The notes beneath the pieces are model-generated. The model was not told where the DNA came from and made no database searches. It saw nothing but the letters and a program-made list of their open reading frames with translations. The translations under genes were made by a program, and so were the position numbers. From positions 1 to 42,095 of the IMG/VR virus record IMGVR_UViG_3300005537_000037: DNA of 42,095 nt. One strand, written 5' to 3'. This document shows, one piece after another, positions 12,491-21,049 of the stretch. The DNA is from a virus. Within the stretch, counting starts at the first letter, position 1, and each line of letters opens with the position of its first letter.

Positions 12491-12986
12491 AATTGATCGT
12501 CCCCACTGGCACTTTAATCAACTGATAGCTCGGCCCGACAAGGAACTTGTAGCCGAAGCCGATCTGCGTATGGTCGGACAGTGGCTTGCTTCCGTAGATG
12601 CCGAAGTTGCCGACGATGTGATGCGTGCGCGGCTTGCCAACGCCGTTGGAAATGCTTTCTTGTCCCGCTCCGGCTTGGAAGGTCACAAGATAGTTGCTCG
12701 GGTCAATGAGCAATTTGGACTTGAGACTCTTCGGCAAAAATGTTCCTGCTTCCACCGTGTAGTTCGCCACGCCGCTGCCGTAGCGGGTAGCGGAACTGTC
12801 AGAAGGGTTGGTGATGAACTCGTAGGCTACCGATACGCTCTTGGTGAGCTGGAAGCCCGTCGAAGAAATGGATGCGGGCTGGCCCGAAGCAGATCCGCTG
12901 ATTACAAAATGTTGCTCAGTCTGCGCCGAAGCATAGCCGCAAAACCCCAGGATGAGTAACAACAGTGATGCGATTCGAGATTTCAT
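12480..12986 (-). CDS. Exported protein, outer-membrane β-barrel candidate (168 aa)
   Basis: The N-terminus is a Sec signal (about 1-21, cleavage after YASA, leaving Q). The mature 146 residues alternate polar and apolar residues (VSVAYEF, NYLVTFQAG, HHIVGNFGIYG, TQIGFGYKFL). The protein ends in TINFTF, with the C-terminal Phe typical of outer-membrane β-strands recognised by the Bam complex. Size would suit an eight-stranded barrel. No named family. It could alter the host surface. Confidence 0.65.
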   Translation of the reverse strand: MKSRIASLLLLILGFCGYASAQTEQHFVISGSASGQPASISSTGFQLTKSVSVAYEFITNPSDSSATRYGSGVANYTVEAGTFLPKSLKSKLLIDPSNYLVTFQAGAGQESISNGVGKPRTHHIVGNFGIYGSKPLSDHTQIGFGYKFLVGPSYQLIKVPVGTINFTF

Positions 12987-12998
12987 TTTTTTTCTCCT

Positions 12999-13301
12999 TT
13001 AGCTCAGATGAGATTGCATTTCCGATGTTTCGTGGTGGCACTGCTCCAACAAAAGCTCAATGTCTCGTGCAACGTCCACTAGCGAAAGTTCCGCTGGCTT
13101 GGGCGGTTCGCCCTTGCTGGCTTCATTCGTTGGCTGGATTCCCCGGATGGCCTTGTTGACGCTGCGAAGGCGGCTCCGCAACTCGATTAGGCCGCGCACT
13201 TGGTCGCCCAACCGTGTAATGACCGCAGGCCCGGTTTGTCCTTCGCCGCCGATGCTGTTCACGGCTAGTTCTTCAACTGCCCTTGGTGTCGTGTAGTTCA
13301 T
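12999..13301 (-). CDS. Hypothetical helical protein (100 aa)
   Basis: ATG 13301 follows AAGGAGAAG at good spacing; the longer open frame upstream lies opposite the HNH gene and is not used. It is charged and helical (VITRLGDQVRGLIELRSRLR, VDVARDIELLLEQ). No signal peptide, no recognised domain. Starts 36 bases from the divergent HNH gene. Confidence 0.7.
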   Translation of the reverse strand: MNYTTPRAVEELAVNSIGGEGQTGPAVITRLGDQVRGLIELRSRLRSVNKAIRGIQPTNEASKGEPPKPAELSLVDVARDIELLLEQCHHETSEMQSHLS

Positions 13302-13337
13302 TTCTTCTCCTTTTTGGTTTAGAATTACCGAAACTCC

Positions 13338-13718
13338 ATGTCCAGTACGCTCCGCAAATGCGCTGACGGCATCTGGCGACGGAAATTCAAGTCCTCGCGC
13401 TACAAGCGTCCGCGTGTCTTCTGTTATGTGGAAATTCCCGGCGAAGCGGTCAAACTCATCGAGCAACCCCAGAAGCAAAGCCCCCTGCCAAAATGCTGGT
13501 ATTGCGGAGCGCCCGCGAAGACGAAAGACCATGTAATCCCTCGCTCGAAAGGAGGACGCGGGGCGGGCAATAAGGTCTGGGCATGCCTCCGCTGCAACCA
13601 AGAAAAAAGCAATTTGCTCCTCGAAGATTACCGGGCATTCGTCGCCATGCGTAAGAATCTGCCGATTGAGGAAGTTGTGTTTTTTCGGGAGCGAGCCGTG
13701 GTCACTTCTTCTCCTTAG
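13338..13718 (+). CDS. HNH endonuclease (126 aa)
   Basis: A basic N-terminal region precedes a canonical HNH core: CWYCGAPAKTKDHVIPRSKGG, then KVWACLRCNQEKSN with the second CxxC and catalytic Asn/His positions, then the helix LLLEDYRAFVAMRKN. It lies on the plus strand among minus-strand late genes and overlaps the lipoprotein gene by 17 bases at its 3' end. Probably a selfish or homing nuclease. Confidence 0.9.
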   Translation: MSSTLRKCADGIWRRKFKSSRYKRPRVFCYVEIPGEAVKLIEQPQKQSPLPKCWYCGAPAKTKDHVIPRSKGGRGAGNKVWACLRCNQEKSNLLLEDYRAFVAMRKNLPIEEVVFFRERAVVTSSP

Positions 13719-13965
13719 GATTCACTTCCAAAGTCTCGCCACACTGCGGTTTGTAAACCATCTTTAGCGGCGCACAGGTCAGCGTCCCTTTGTCGTTTTC
13801 GCGGCACTCCGTCTCAGGTGTAAGGGCTACGCTTTCAATGCAGAATCGCGGGATCACCACTTTGGCCTGCACTGGTTTCTTCGGAGCACAACCGACAAGA
13901 GCTAACAAGGCAATCGCTAGAATCAAGAAAAGCTCTATCGCTATCTGGAGCCTGCTCGGGCGCAA
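13702..13965 (-). CDS. Putative lipoprotein (87 aa)
   Basis: TTG 13965 has GGAAAG upstream. A long hydrophobic stretch ends in the lipobox L-V-G-C with Cys26. The mature part holds four more cysteines (FCIES, TECRE, LTCAP, PQCGE), probably as two disulphides. It could be an outer spanin component. No inner spanin partner with a membrane helix and coiled coil was recognised next to it. Confidence 0.7.
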   Translation of the reverse strand: MRPSRLQIAIELFLILAIALLALVGCAPKKPVQAKVVIPRFCIESVALTPETECRENDKGTLTCAPLKMVYKPQCGETLEVNPKEKK

Positions 13966-14099
13966 TGGTCTTTCCGAATCTGCTCTGCAAAGGCTCGCCA
14001 GCCCATCTCACTGAGCACTTTCTGCCACTCAAGTTTTGTCAGGCGGTGCACTGTTACTTTTGGCGGGTTGCTGCTGCGGTCTACTACGTTGACGGTCAT
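13941..14099 (-). CDS. Small basic protein (52 aa)
   Basis: Frame from ATG 14099 to TAG. The product reads VHRLTKLEWQKVLSEMGWRA, then FAEQIRKDH, a plausible helical protein. It overlaps the zinc-ribbon gene by 71 bases and the lipoprotein start by 25. Coding status is moderate; function unknown. Confidence 0.5.
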   Translation of the reverse strand: MTVNVVDRSSNPPKVTVHRLTKLEWQKVLSEMGWRAFAEQIRKDHCARAGSR

Positions 14100-14226
14100 C
14101 TGTTTTACTCGGCGCAATGGCGCACCATTCCGCTCCACACGGGCACTTCAACAACTCGGGGTAGTGCGGAACTTCCGCGAAGTACAGGCTCGCCCCGCAG
14201 CCGAAACAGAATCCGTGGAAGTGCAC
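14029..14226 (-). CDS. Zinc-ribbon protein, start uncertain (65 aa or longer)
   Basis: From GTG 14226 the frame gives FCFGCGASLYF and then CPCGAEWC, a zinc ribbon. The same frame is open far upstream into the FnIII gene and there encodes CTNCGCQPISEWKQ, another cysteine knuckle, but no ATG, GTG or TTG start was found in that stretch. The true N-terminus may be missing, or reached by frameshift from the upstream gene. The C-terminus is Gln/Pro-rich. Confidence 0.55.
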   Translation of the reverse strand: MHFHGFCFGCGASLYFAEVPHYPELLKCPCGAEWCAIAPSKTDDRQRSRPQQQPAKSNSAPPDKT

Positions 14227-14252
14227 GCCCGATTTCTGCTGCTTCCATTCGC

Positions 14253-14594
14253 TTATTGGCTGGCACCCACAATTAGTGCAGAGGGCGCTTGCGGAAGAAT
14301 CCTCGCAGTGACTTGGTTCGATGGCAGGCTTTCCTGTCCATTCACAACCGTAGTCACCTGATAGCAGAAAGCTCCCACGGTGACAGTGGTGTCCGTGTAA
14401 GTGTTCACGGCAACGCCCGTTGTAATGGAAGCGAACACAGAACTCGTGGAACAGGCTCCCGCCGCGCGGTAGACAGTCACCAATCCGCCGTCAGTCGAAG
14501 CCGTCCAGTTCAGCGTCACGCTATGGGGCGCGGCCTGAGCCTGTGCCACGTTCGCAATCAGCACCAGCAATCCTGCAAGAATCAGTTTCTTCAT
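14253..14594 (-). CDS. Exported fibronectin type III domain protein (113 aa)
   Basis: ATG 14594 overlaps the previous stop (ATGA) behind GGAGG. A Sec signal (1 to about 20, ending NVAQA) is followed by one FnIII-like β-sandwich: HSVTLNWTAS, LVTVYRAAG, NTYTDTTV, CYQVTTVVNGQESLPSN. FnIII modules in phages are found on virion surfaces and bind sugars or proteins weakly. The export signal is unusual for a virion protein. Confidence 0.75.
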   Translation of the reverse strand: MKKLILAGLLVLIANVAQAQAAPHSVTLNWTASTDGGLVTVYRAAGACSTSSVFASITTGVAVNTYTDTTVTVGAFCYQVTTVVNGQESLPSNQVTARILPQAPSALIVGASQ

Positions 14595-14962
14595 TTCGCC
14601 TCCGGTTTGTAGTTCAAGTAATCGTGTATCCCGAATGCCGTCTGCGTTGCCGGAACCCAATAGGCCAGTCCGTAGCAGGCAGGTTTCGGGCCATCGTCCT
14701 TGTGGCACTTCTCGCTGGCAGCGATCATCGCGCCGCCCATGCCGATGGAAAACCAGTTGAACGCTCGGCGCGAGCCGTAGCCTTCGATGCAGCGTTCGAC
14801 ATCTCCACGCGAACAGTAGGTCGTCCCCTTGTACTGAACCGTGAAGGCTGCGGCCTCTGCGCCAACAGCGAACAGCAAACGTTTGTGGTGTTTGGCCCAG
14901 TTAATCGGCCCAGCTTGAGCCGGAGCCGCGAATAAAAGCAAAGCGAGAAGAAGAGGTTTCAT
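14591..14962 (-). CDS. Exported Cys-containing protein (123 aa)
   Basis: Start ATG 14962 overlaps the spike stop (ATGA). A Sec signal (LLLALLLFAAPAQA) is followed by NWAKHHKRLLFAVGAEAAAF, a hydrophobic region, then paired cysteines (YCSRGDVERC, KCHKDDGPKPAC). Gly- and Ala-rich helices (SIGMGGAMIAASE) suggest membrane contact. No family known. Together with neighbours it forms an exported cluster after the spikes. Confidence 0.65.
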   Translation of the reverse strand: MKPLLLALLLFAAPAQAGPINWAKHHKRLLFAVGAEAAAFTVQYKGTTYCSRGDVERCIEGYGSRRAFNWFSIGMGGAMIAASEKCHKDDGPKPACYGLAYWVPATQTAFGIHDYLNYKPEAK

Positions 14963-17208
14963 GGCGTAACGCATGTGATTTGAACTATCTCTGTGCTGCT
15001 GGCCGTGGGTGTGAGGCTGAAAGTAAAAGTGACTCCGGCTGTACTGAGGGCGGATGGCGTAAAAGTCCCATTCGCATTTGTCCCCCCAGTCTGAGTAGCG
15101 GAGCAAGAGAACGGAGCGACCAAATAGGGTGTGGGGAAAGTATAGGTGATGGTTGGGGAGGCTCCAGTCGAAGCAGACCCGTTCGTGATAGTGAATTGAA
15201 TGGGCGCATCGCCACCAGAAAGCGTTCCTACTGCCGCGCCTGTTCCCCAGTTTGCGCTGAGAACCAACTTGCCAGCCGTCACTGGAACAAAGTTGGCGTC
15301 TCCCGCTTCGTTGATAACCGCTCCGGCAACCACGGGAGCATGGCCCGTGCAGGTGTTCCCGCCGTTGCTTATATATGTGCCGCCTGCTTGCACATTCAAG
15401 CAGGCCGTGCTGGTTCCAGCGAATCGGGAGTTTACGGCACTTACTATGCCAGGAGAGCCTATGAAAATCCCGTTCAGATTTGCCGCTAAGGAAAAACGTA
15501 GATTCGTCAGGCGGGCGGTCCCTTGGATATTCGCCCCGTTATTATTTGAATTGCCCCCGAGGATGGAATCTCCGACTGAATCCCAAAAGCCGCCAGTATC
15601 CACCCCAACGACGCTTCTGCCTGCTCCGGCTTGGCCCAAATAGCAACTTGTGGTTGTCACCTGTGCGCTTGGGGCAATGTAGAGATTGGCGATGTTCGTC
15701 AGGCCGCCGATATTTGCGCCGTTGTTATCCCCAGCGAAACAATCATTAATTGTGTTGAATGGCCCCAGTCCGGCGTTCCGTACAACGATGCCTATTGCTC
15801 CTGCGCCATCTTCAATGATGTTTTCGATGTAGGCTCCTGGCCCTTCCATCTGAACGCCAATCAATGAATTGTCGGACGCTCCCCAGCAGCAGACTTGAAA
15901 ATCAATGAAGTTGTCGTCCGTGGAGGTGGTTATGATTGCAAAGGCATGGGTTCCGGTTGACGCTATTTCGCCACCTGAAATTGTAAGGTCTCGAATGGAT
16001 TTTCCTTGAATACCGAATGCACAAGATGGAACCGTACCTAGCCCCGTGCAGGTTCCGGTATAAGACCCAGCCGTAAAAGTCGGGGTGAAGATAAATCCGC
16101 TGTTATTCCGGCCAATGCCACGAATGACCATTCCCTGGTCGTTGAAATTCCCAATCGTGTACCTGCAAGTCGGTGTAGTATTACCGAACCCCTGTGCGTT
16201 GCCACTCACTCCAGGCTGAACGATAAACCAGCCCGTCACAAAAATCGTTGGGCATGGGCCTACTGTTCCGTAGGCGGCAGCTATGGCGGCTTGCACCGCT
16301 GTTGTAGCGTCCAAACCAAAATAGAATTGGCAGCCGCCGTTAGCCGTTAGCTGGCATGAGGCATTGCTGGTCGCATTTATCGGCGTCGTACAGGTTCCAG
16401 TTGTCGTACAAATGCTGGCAGTATTCCCGTTTACAGAATTGATGACTCCTTGCGTGATATATGCAAGAGATGAAGTTTTAACTGGTCCACCGGCTGCACC
16501 GCAGCAGGATACCCATGCGATTTTTCCGATATCAGCGGAAGTGAAAGTGTAGTTATTGCACGTCACGACGTTTGAGCCGGTGGTGATGCTGAGATTACCA
16601 TTGCTGCACAGATTGGCTTTCGGCGCTCCATAGGGGGCCACGCTTATATCAATGGTGTTATAATAGTTCCCCATAATCGACCAAGAATTTGCGTTTGGCC
16701 CGCAACTATAGACGCCAAACGGGGCAACGTTAAGCTGAGCAGGAGCCGTCACTCCCGGCGTACACGTCCCCGGCAGTGAAGAGACGGAAGAGATGCCGCC
16801 TCCGCTGCCCGCTGGCCCTGGAGGACCGATTAGCCCGGTATTCAAGCCTGTCGAGATCGTCACAACCGCTGTCCCCGAGGTATAGGCCGAGCAGCGCACC
16901 CGAATGTCCGTAAAGCCATTAGTGTTGTAAGTGGTGGTTCCGGCAGCGGAGAGCGTTGCTGCCGTAGCCCAAGTCTGGCCGCCATTGTTAGATTCTTCGA
17001 CAAGCAGAGTTGCGGTGAATGTTCCCGTGATCGCAACTGTTGAAATGTTTGCATTTGGAGGAAGCGGGCTTTCCCAGACACAGCTAGAGGGAACGGAAGT
17101 GCAATTAGTGGAAGTGGCCGAGATGTTTCCCGTTGCGGAGTTCTGTGCCGACAGGCTCCCGCTTGCCATCAAGCAGAAGATGGTGAGGAAAAACAGTTTA
17201 GTTTTCAT
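14959..17208 (-). CDS. Tail-spike-like β-helix protein with Sec signal (749 aa)
   Basis: ATG 17208 is chosen because it begins a clean Sec signal (LFFLTIFCLMASGSLSA, then QNS). After a β-rich region comes a collagen-like GPPGPAGSGGG, then a right-handed β-helix-like body with a pectate-lyase flavour (ISGGEIASTGTHAF, NFIDFQVCCWGASDN, YIENIIEDGAGAIGI) and a β-sandwich C-terminus. It has about two dozen cysteines, many paired (SCC, CTTTGTC). It probably binds or cleaves a surface polysaccharide. The signal peptide and cysteines suggest exposure to the periplasm at some stage. Confidence 0.8.
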   Translation of the reverse strand: MKTKLFFLTIFCLMASGSLSAQNSATGNISATSTNCTSVPSSCVWESPLPPNANISTVAITGTFTATLLVEESNNGGQTWATAATLSAAGTTTYNTNGFTDIRVRCSAYTSGTAVVTISTGLNTGLIGPPGPAGSGGGISSVSSLPGTCTPGVTAPAQLNVAPFGVYSCGPNANSWSIMGNYYNTIDISVAPYGAPKANLCSNGNLSITTGSNVVTCNNYTFTSADIGKIAWVSCCGAAGGPVKTSSLAYITQGVINSVNGNTASICTTTGTCTTPINATSNASCQLTANGGCQFYFGLDATTAVQAAIAAAYGTVGPCPTIFVTGWFIVQPGVSGNAQGFGNTTPTCRYTIGNFNDQGMVIRGIGRNNSGFIFTPTFTAGSYTGTCTGLGTVPSCAFGIQGKSIRDLTISGGEIASTGTHAFAIITTSTDDNFIDFQVCCWGASDNSLIGVQMEGPGAYIENIIEDGAGAIGIVVRNAGLGPFNTINDCFAGDNNGANIGGLTNIANLYIAPSAQVTTTSCYLGQAGAGRSVVGVDTGGFWDSVGDSILGGNSNNNGANIQGTARLTNLRFSLAANLNGIFIGSPGIVSAVNSRFAGTSTACLNVQAGGTYISNGGNTCTGHAPVVAGAVINEAGDANFVPVTAGKLVLSANWGTGAAVGTLSGGDAPIQFTITNGSASTGASPTITYTFPTPYLVAPFSCSATQTGGTNANGTFTPSALSTAGVTFTFSLTPTASSTEIVQITCVTP

Positions 17209-17215
17209 GGGATTT

Positions 17216-20200
17216 TCAGAAAGTCGCTTTCGCATAAATCGTGTATTGCGGAATCGGAGAGCATCCCGCAGAGTTCAGCACGCTGGTCGTGGTGTACGTG
17301 ACGGCGGTTCCAGCCTTGGCGACGATGGAAGTCGCTGTTGTCGTTCCAGTCGCCACGCCACTGTCCACCGCCCCATTTGCACTTATGCTCAACGTTCCTA
17401 GCGTAATCGTCTCCGCCGTATTGCCTGGGGCCGTCCATGCCAAAGTTGCAAAGACGGTGTTGGCTCCAGCCCCGCAACCGGCCCCTGCAAGACTCTGCGT
17501 GGTGGCGATGTTGACCGTCACCATCTGCGTCTGCGGCATGCTGGCAATAACCGTCTGAGTACTCAGATTCGTTCCAAAATTCGTTCCCGCGCTTGTCTGC
17601 ACGCCGCTGCCGAACGGATTGCCCGCAAGTGTGATCCCCGGCGTCGCAATCCCCTGCATCCCCGGCATCAGCATCGTCGGGCCACCGCTAGGCAATGCTC
17701 CGTTGCTCGCGAACGAGTTTAATGCGAAGGAACTCCATACAAGAGATGTCGTGCTGGCCGCGAGCGGGTCACCAAACGTGTTCGCCGCTGCAAATCCACT
17801 TGTACAATTCGTTCCATTCGAGACGCAGTAGTACAAATTCTGCGACTTGGGGTTGCCCGCGAATCCGCCCAGGTTGCTGATAGTGATGGTCTGGTTGCCT
17901 GTTGTCGTGGTGCAAGCGAGAGACGCTGGAGAATACGAACCTTCTCCGCCATTCTGCCACACAGGGACAATCACGAATTGGTAGGAACCTATTGCCAGCG
18001 AGCCACCGGCGCTGACCGCACAAGTCGGAGCGGAATGCGGCGCGCTGTTCACGAAGATGGGATAGTTCACTCCGGTTGAGAGGGCAGTATCGAAAATGTT
18101 GTTGCAGTATGTCGAATAGTTGGAGCCGAAAATCCCGTCGGATGCTCCGCCTTGACAAACTGGGCCAAATGCGCTGACGTTTGGGCTGACTTGGGGAGTA
18201 TTGCCAACCCCGCCAAGGATGTAAATGGGCAATCCTTCTACACCGGAGATCACAAGCCCATTAGCAGGAGATGATGGAGTGCAAACGCCGCCGCTCGGAA
18301 AAGCTACTGCGCCGGCTGAAGCGGCGAAGATGCACGGCTCTGCTATGGTATCTAGCGTAATTAGGTTGAGAATCGCGCCCCAGTTGTTAGTGTAACCAGA
18401 GAACGTGTACAGAGGAGTCGAGCCGCCGTTGATGTAGCTGTGGTCAATTTTCCAACCTCCACCCGATGCCACACCATTTATCTGGCCGCCACGGTGGACG
18501 TAGTAAGCCGACCGCACTTGCCCTTGCCCGCAGAGGTTGCAGTAGAAAACCGGAGTCTGCGAGCCGCTGTCGCTCACCGGACCGCCTGGAGCGAATCCAT
18601 CTTGGTCTATGATTACGTTCGTGGCCGATTGCCCCGCGCTGCCTCGCAGGTACAATCCGATGCCCATGTAATCGTTGTTGCCACTGCCGGTGAAGAAATA
18701 GTCCTGCGTGAACGCCATGTTGAAGCCGCCCTCGTAGAGAGCGCCGAGGATGCCATTGACGCTGCCTCCATTGCTGAAAGTGACTCCCTGCAAAACCACG
18801 CCAAATAGCAACGAGTTATAGAGTGCGGGGTGCGCGGCGTTAACAGAAATCGCCGGATTCCCACGCCATATGCCGGGGCCGCTTGTGTTGTTTCCAACCG
18901 CCGAGCGGTCGCCGTACCACTGGCACTTGCAGGCAATCGTCTCGTTGCTGTACAAGCCACCCGATTGCATGACGTTCACGTTTGGAAACGCCTGAACATC
19001 GATGTAGGAATTGATGGGGAATGAACCGCCGCTTGGGTCAATGGGAATGTAGACCGAACTCCCATTGGCGCTTGCCGCTGTGAATGCAGCAAGGAGTGCT
19101 GGGCCGCTCGAAAGCCGAATCGAGACCCCGCTGACCGACTGGCTTGCCGCGTTTGCTACGGTCAGAGTGGTGCTCCCACCGCCGCTGACAATCGTTGTGT
19201 TCAGGTTGCCGTTGACGGGGCTGCTCGGGGCCGTCGTCGGCACGTAGGCAGGAAAAATCTGGTTGTCCATCATCGGCGAGCCGAAGTCGTCGAATGTAAG
19301 GTCGGTATTCGTGCCCTGCGGCATCGAGCGCCCGATGAGCGCGAACGTGCCGGGATTCGCTCGGTCGCTGTAAATGAAATACTCCACCGCCGCAGACCCG
19401 CTGCTCGCCCATGTGATGTGGTTTGCGTTGTACCAAATCAGCACGCCGCCCGTGCTGGCCGTGCTCGCGCCTTGGCGCGTGTCCAGCGAGTCCAAATAGA
19501 CGAAGTGCGTGTTGTCAGCCGTCGAATTGACAACATGCCGCCCGTAGAAGCTGCCATCTGAGAGACTATTTCCCGCTCCGATTTTAATTTGCGCCCCAGC
19601 CACTAAGCCGTGCGCTGAAGCTGTAATGCACGTCACGACATTGTTGCTCCGCGAACAGGACGTGATGTTTACCTGCTGATTGCCGAGAGATGCTGCCCCG
19701 GTTGTCGTAGTCGCAACGGTGCTCGCGGCGGTCTGCCCGCCCAGCGCATCCCGCCCGGTCACTTTGTAGTTGTAGGTCGTCGCTCCCGTTGGCCCGTTGA
19801 CCACGATTCCGGTTCCAGTTCCCGCCTTGGCAAGCACCGGCGTTACCGTGACGGCTCCTGGCGTCGTGATGCTCGGCGTCGGTCCGCAGCCATATGCCGA
19901 AATTCCATCGCCGTTCACAAACGTGCTCGCCGAGGAAAGCGTCAGCGTCGTCGTCGTTCCACTGCAAGTGGCAGTTATTCCCGCTGCAATGGGAGCAAGG
20001 TTTACGTTCCCCGCCCGCGCCCCATAGCTCGTAATATCCACATACGGATTCGGCCCTTTGAAGCGAGCGTTGAGGCTTGTAGAAAAATTCGTTCCGTTGT
20101 CGGTCTCGGAGCACGCGGAGAACGTTAAGCCATTCGTGCATTGGAGGGTGCCGCTAGGCCCAGCGGGGAGACCGGATGCGCCACTGAGGGAAGGCAAAGC

Positions 20201-20599
20201 AATATAGTTTACTGTGGGGCTGCCGTACCCACCATAGATGTCAGCCCCTTGGTTCTGCGCCAAAACCAGTGTCACTGCTCCGTTAATCGTGCAATTGCTA
20301 CAGGTAATTGTCACCGTTCCGGCGCCGAGGTTAATAACAGAAAGCATCGTTCCTGGACCGAATCCCAAAGTCGCCCCACTTGGTAAGGTCACAGCTACGG
20401 GGCTGGCATTATTGAAAGTCGTGACCCGCGTGGTGTCGGCTGCTACAAACTGATAACTTGTACCTGTCTGAGCATTCGGCGTAGTCAACATTCTGGCGTT
20501 CGTCTGGGCGTAGCAAGCAGGGGATAGGGTAAACAGGCAGGCGAGCACAAACAGGCTGGCAGTGAGCGTTCTTGAGCGTTCTAGGGCTATCAGGAACAT
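17216..20599 (-). CDS. Large tail-spike/fibre protein with Sec signal (1127 aa)
   Basis: The start is placed at ATG 20599, giving a signal sequence ending in SPACYA before Q. The longer open frame would add 85 basic, low-quality residues. Residues up to about 130 share a module with the 450-aa fibre (T.NNA..VAVTLPSGAT..GFGPGT...NLGAGTVTI, QGADIYGG). VDITSYGA begins a pectin-lyase-like part. A middle region has an FnIII-like segment (YNYKVTGRDALGG), and β-rich repeats lead to a C-terminal sandwich. More than twenty cysteines are present (CSNC, CKC, CNLC). Likely a receptor-binding or depolymerase spike. Confidence 0.8.
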   Translation of the reverse strand: MFLIALERSRTLTASLFVLACLFTLSPACYAQTNARMLTTPNAQTGTSYQFVAADTTRVTTFNNASPVAVTLPSGATLGFGPGTMLSVINLGAGTVTITCSNCTINGAVTLVLAQNQGADIYGGYGSPTVNYIALPSLSGASGLPAGPSGTLQCTNGLTFSACSETDNGTNFSTSLNARFKGPNPYVDITSYGARAGNVNLAPIAAGITATCSGTTTTLTLSSASTFVNGDGISAYGCGPTPSITTPGAVTVTPVLAKAGTGTGIVVNGPTGATTYNYKVTGRDALGGQTAASTVATTTTGAASLGNQQVNITSCSRSNNVVTCITASAHGLVAGAQIKIGAGNSLSDGSFYGRHVVNSTADNTHFVYLDSLDTRQGASTASTGGVLIWYNANHITWASSGSAAVEYFIYSDRANPGTFALIGRSMPQGTNTDLTFDDFGSPMMDNQIFPAYVPTTAPSSPVNGNLNTTIVSGGGSTTLTVANAASQSVSGVSIRLSSGPALLAAFTAASANGSSVYIPIDPSGGSFPINSYIDVQAFPNVNVMQSGGLYSNETIACKCQWYGDRSAVGNNTSGPGIWRGNPAISVNAAHPALYNSLLFGVVLQGVTFSNGGSVNGILGALYEGGFNMAFTQDYFFTGSGNNDYMGIGLYLRGSAGQSATNVIIDQDGFAPGGPVSDSGSQTPVFYCNLCGQGQVRSAYYVHRGGQINGVASGGGWKIDHSYINGGSTPLYTFSGYTNNWGAILNLITLDTIAEPCIFAASAGAVAFPSGGVCTPSSPANGLVISGVEGLPIYILGGVGNTPQVSPNVSAFGPVCQGGASDGIFGSNYSTYCNNIFDTALSTGVNYPIFVNSAPHSAPTCAVSAGGSLAIGSYQFVIVPVWQNGGEGSYSPASLACTTTTGNQTITISNLGGFAGNPKSQNLYYCVSNGTNCTSGFAAANTFGDPLAASTTSLVWSSFALNSFASNGALPSGGPTMLMPGMQGIATPGITLAGNPFGSGVQTSAGTNFGTNLSTQTVIASMPQTQMVTVNIATTQSLAGAGCGAGANTVFATLAWTAPGNTAETITLGTLSISANGAVDSGVATGTTTATSIVAKAGTAVTYTTTSVLNSAGCSPIPQYTIYAKATF

Positions 20600-20688
20600 C
20601 GCTCTGGACTTTCTAGGCGAATCATAGGCGAACCTTCGCTGCATTTTCGGGATTGCGCTGCGATGCTGGACAGCGGGAAAATTGAGGC

Positions 20689-21048
20689 ATGAAAAAGCTT
20701 TTGCTTCTGACTGGGCTCCTGATGTTGGCTCCGATGGTGAAGGGGCAGCCTCCTTGGTGGAATGCCGCCGAGAAAGCCAGCGCTGAGGCTTGGTTGCGAA
20801 CTGCCCATTGTCAGTGCGAACAATCCTTCGCCGTCGATGTTGATGGTCCCGCAATTCAAATAAGAGTCTTTAACCCGCTTCGGTCTGGCTCGCACGAATC
20901 TGCATTTACGGTCAATCTGCATACGGTTGCGATCTTCCACACGCATCCGAATGATTCCGTTCCTTCAAGGGAGGACAAAGAGTTGGAACGTAGATACCGA
21001 ATTCCATTCTTCGTAATCCACGGTTCCGATCTTATCGAATGTCGATAA
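20689..21048 (+). CDS. Exported JAB/JAMM-like metalloprotease candidate (119 aa)
   Basis: A plus-strand gene filling the gap between two spike genes. The signal peptide is about 1-19. The mature part ends in a JAMM-like motif: Glu70, then IFHTHPNDSVPSREDK with His84, His86, Ser93 and Asp96 as possible zinc ligands, followed by IPFFVIHGSDL. Spacing between the second His and Ser is six, one shorter than in RadC. JAB-type domains cut isopeptide or peptidoglycan-type bonds. Exported and expressed against the late operon, it could act on the cell wall. Confidence 0.65.
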   Translation: MKKLLLLTGLLMLAPMVKGQPPWWNAAEKASAEAWLRTAHCQCEQSFAVDVDGPAIQIRVFNPLRSGSHESAFTVNLHTVAIFHTHPNDSVPSREDKELERRYRIPFFVIHGSDLIECR

Positions 21049-21049
21049 C

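Noticed and set aside
15200-19250. Many plus-strand frames opposite the spike genes
   Set aside because: Shadows of long minus-strand genes; they lack ribosome sites and recognisable motifs.
20600-20854. N-terminal extension of the 1127-aa spike
   Set aside because: The extra 85 residues are basic and irregular, overlap the plus-strand JAMM-like gene and would bury the signal peptide.
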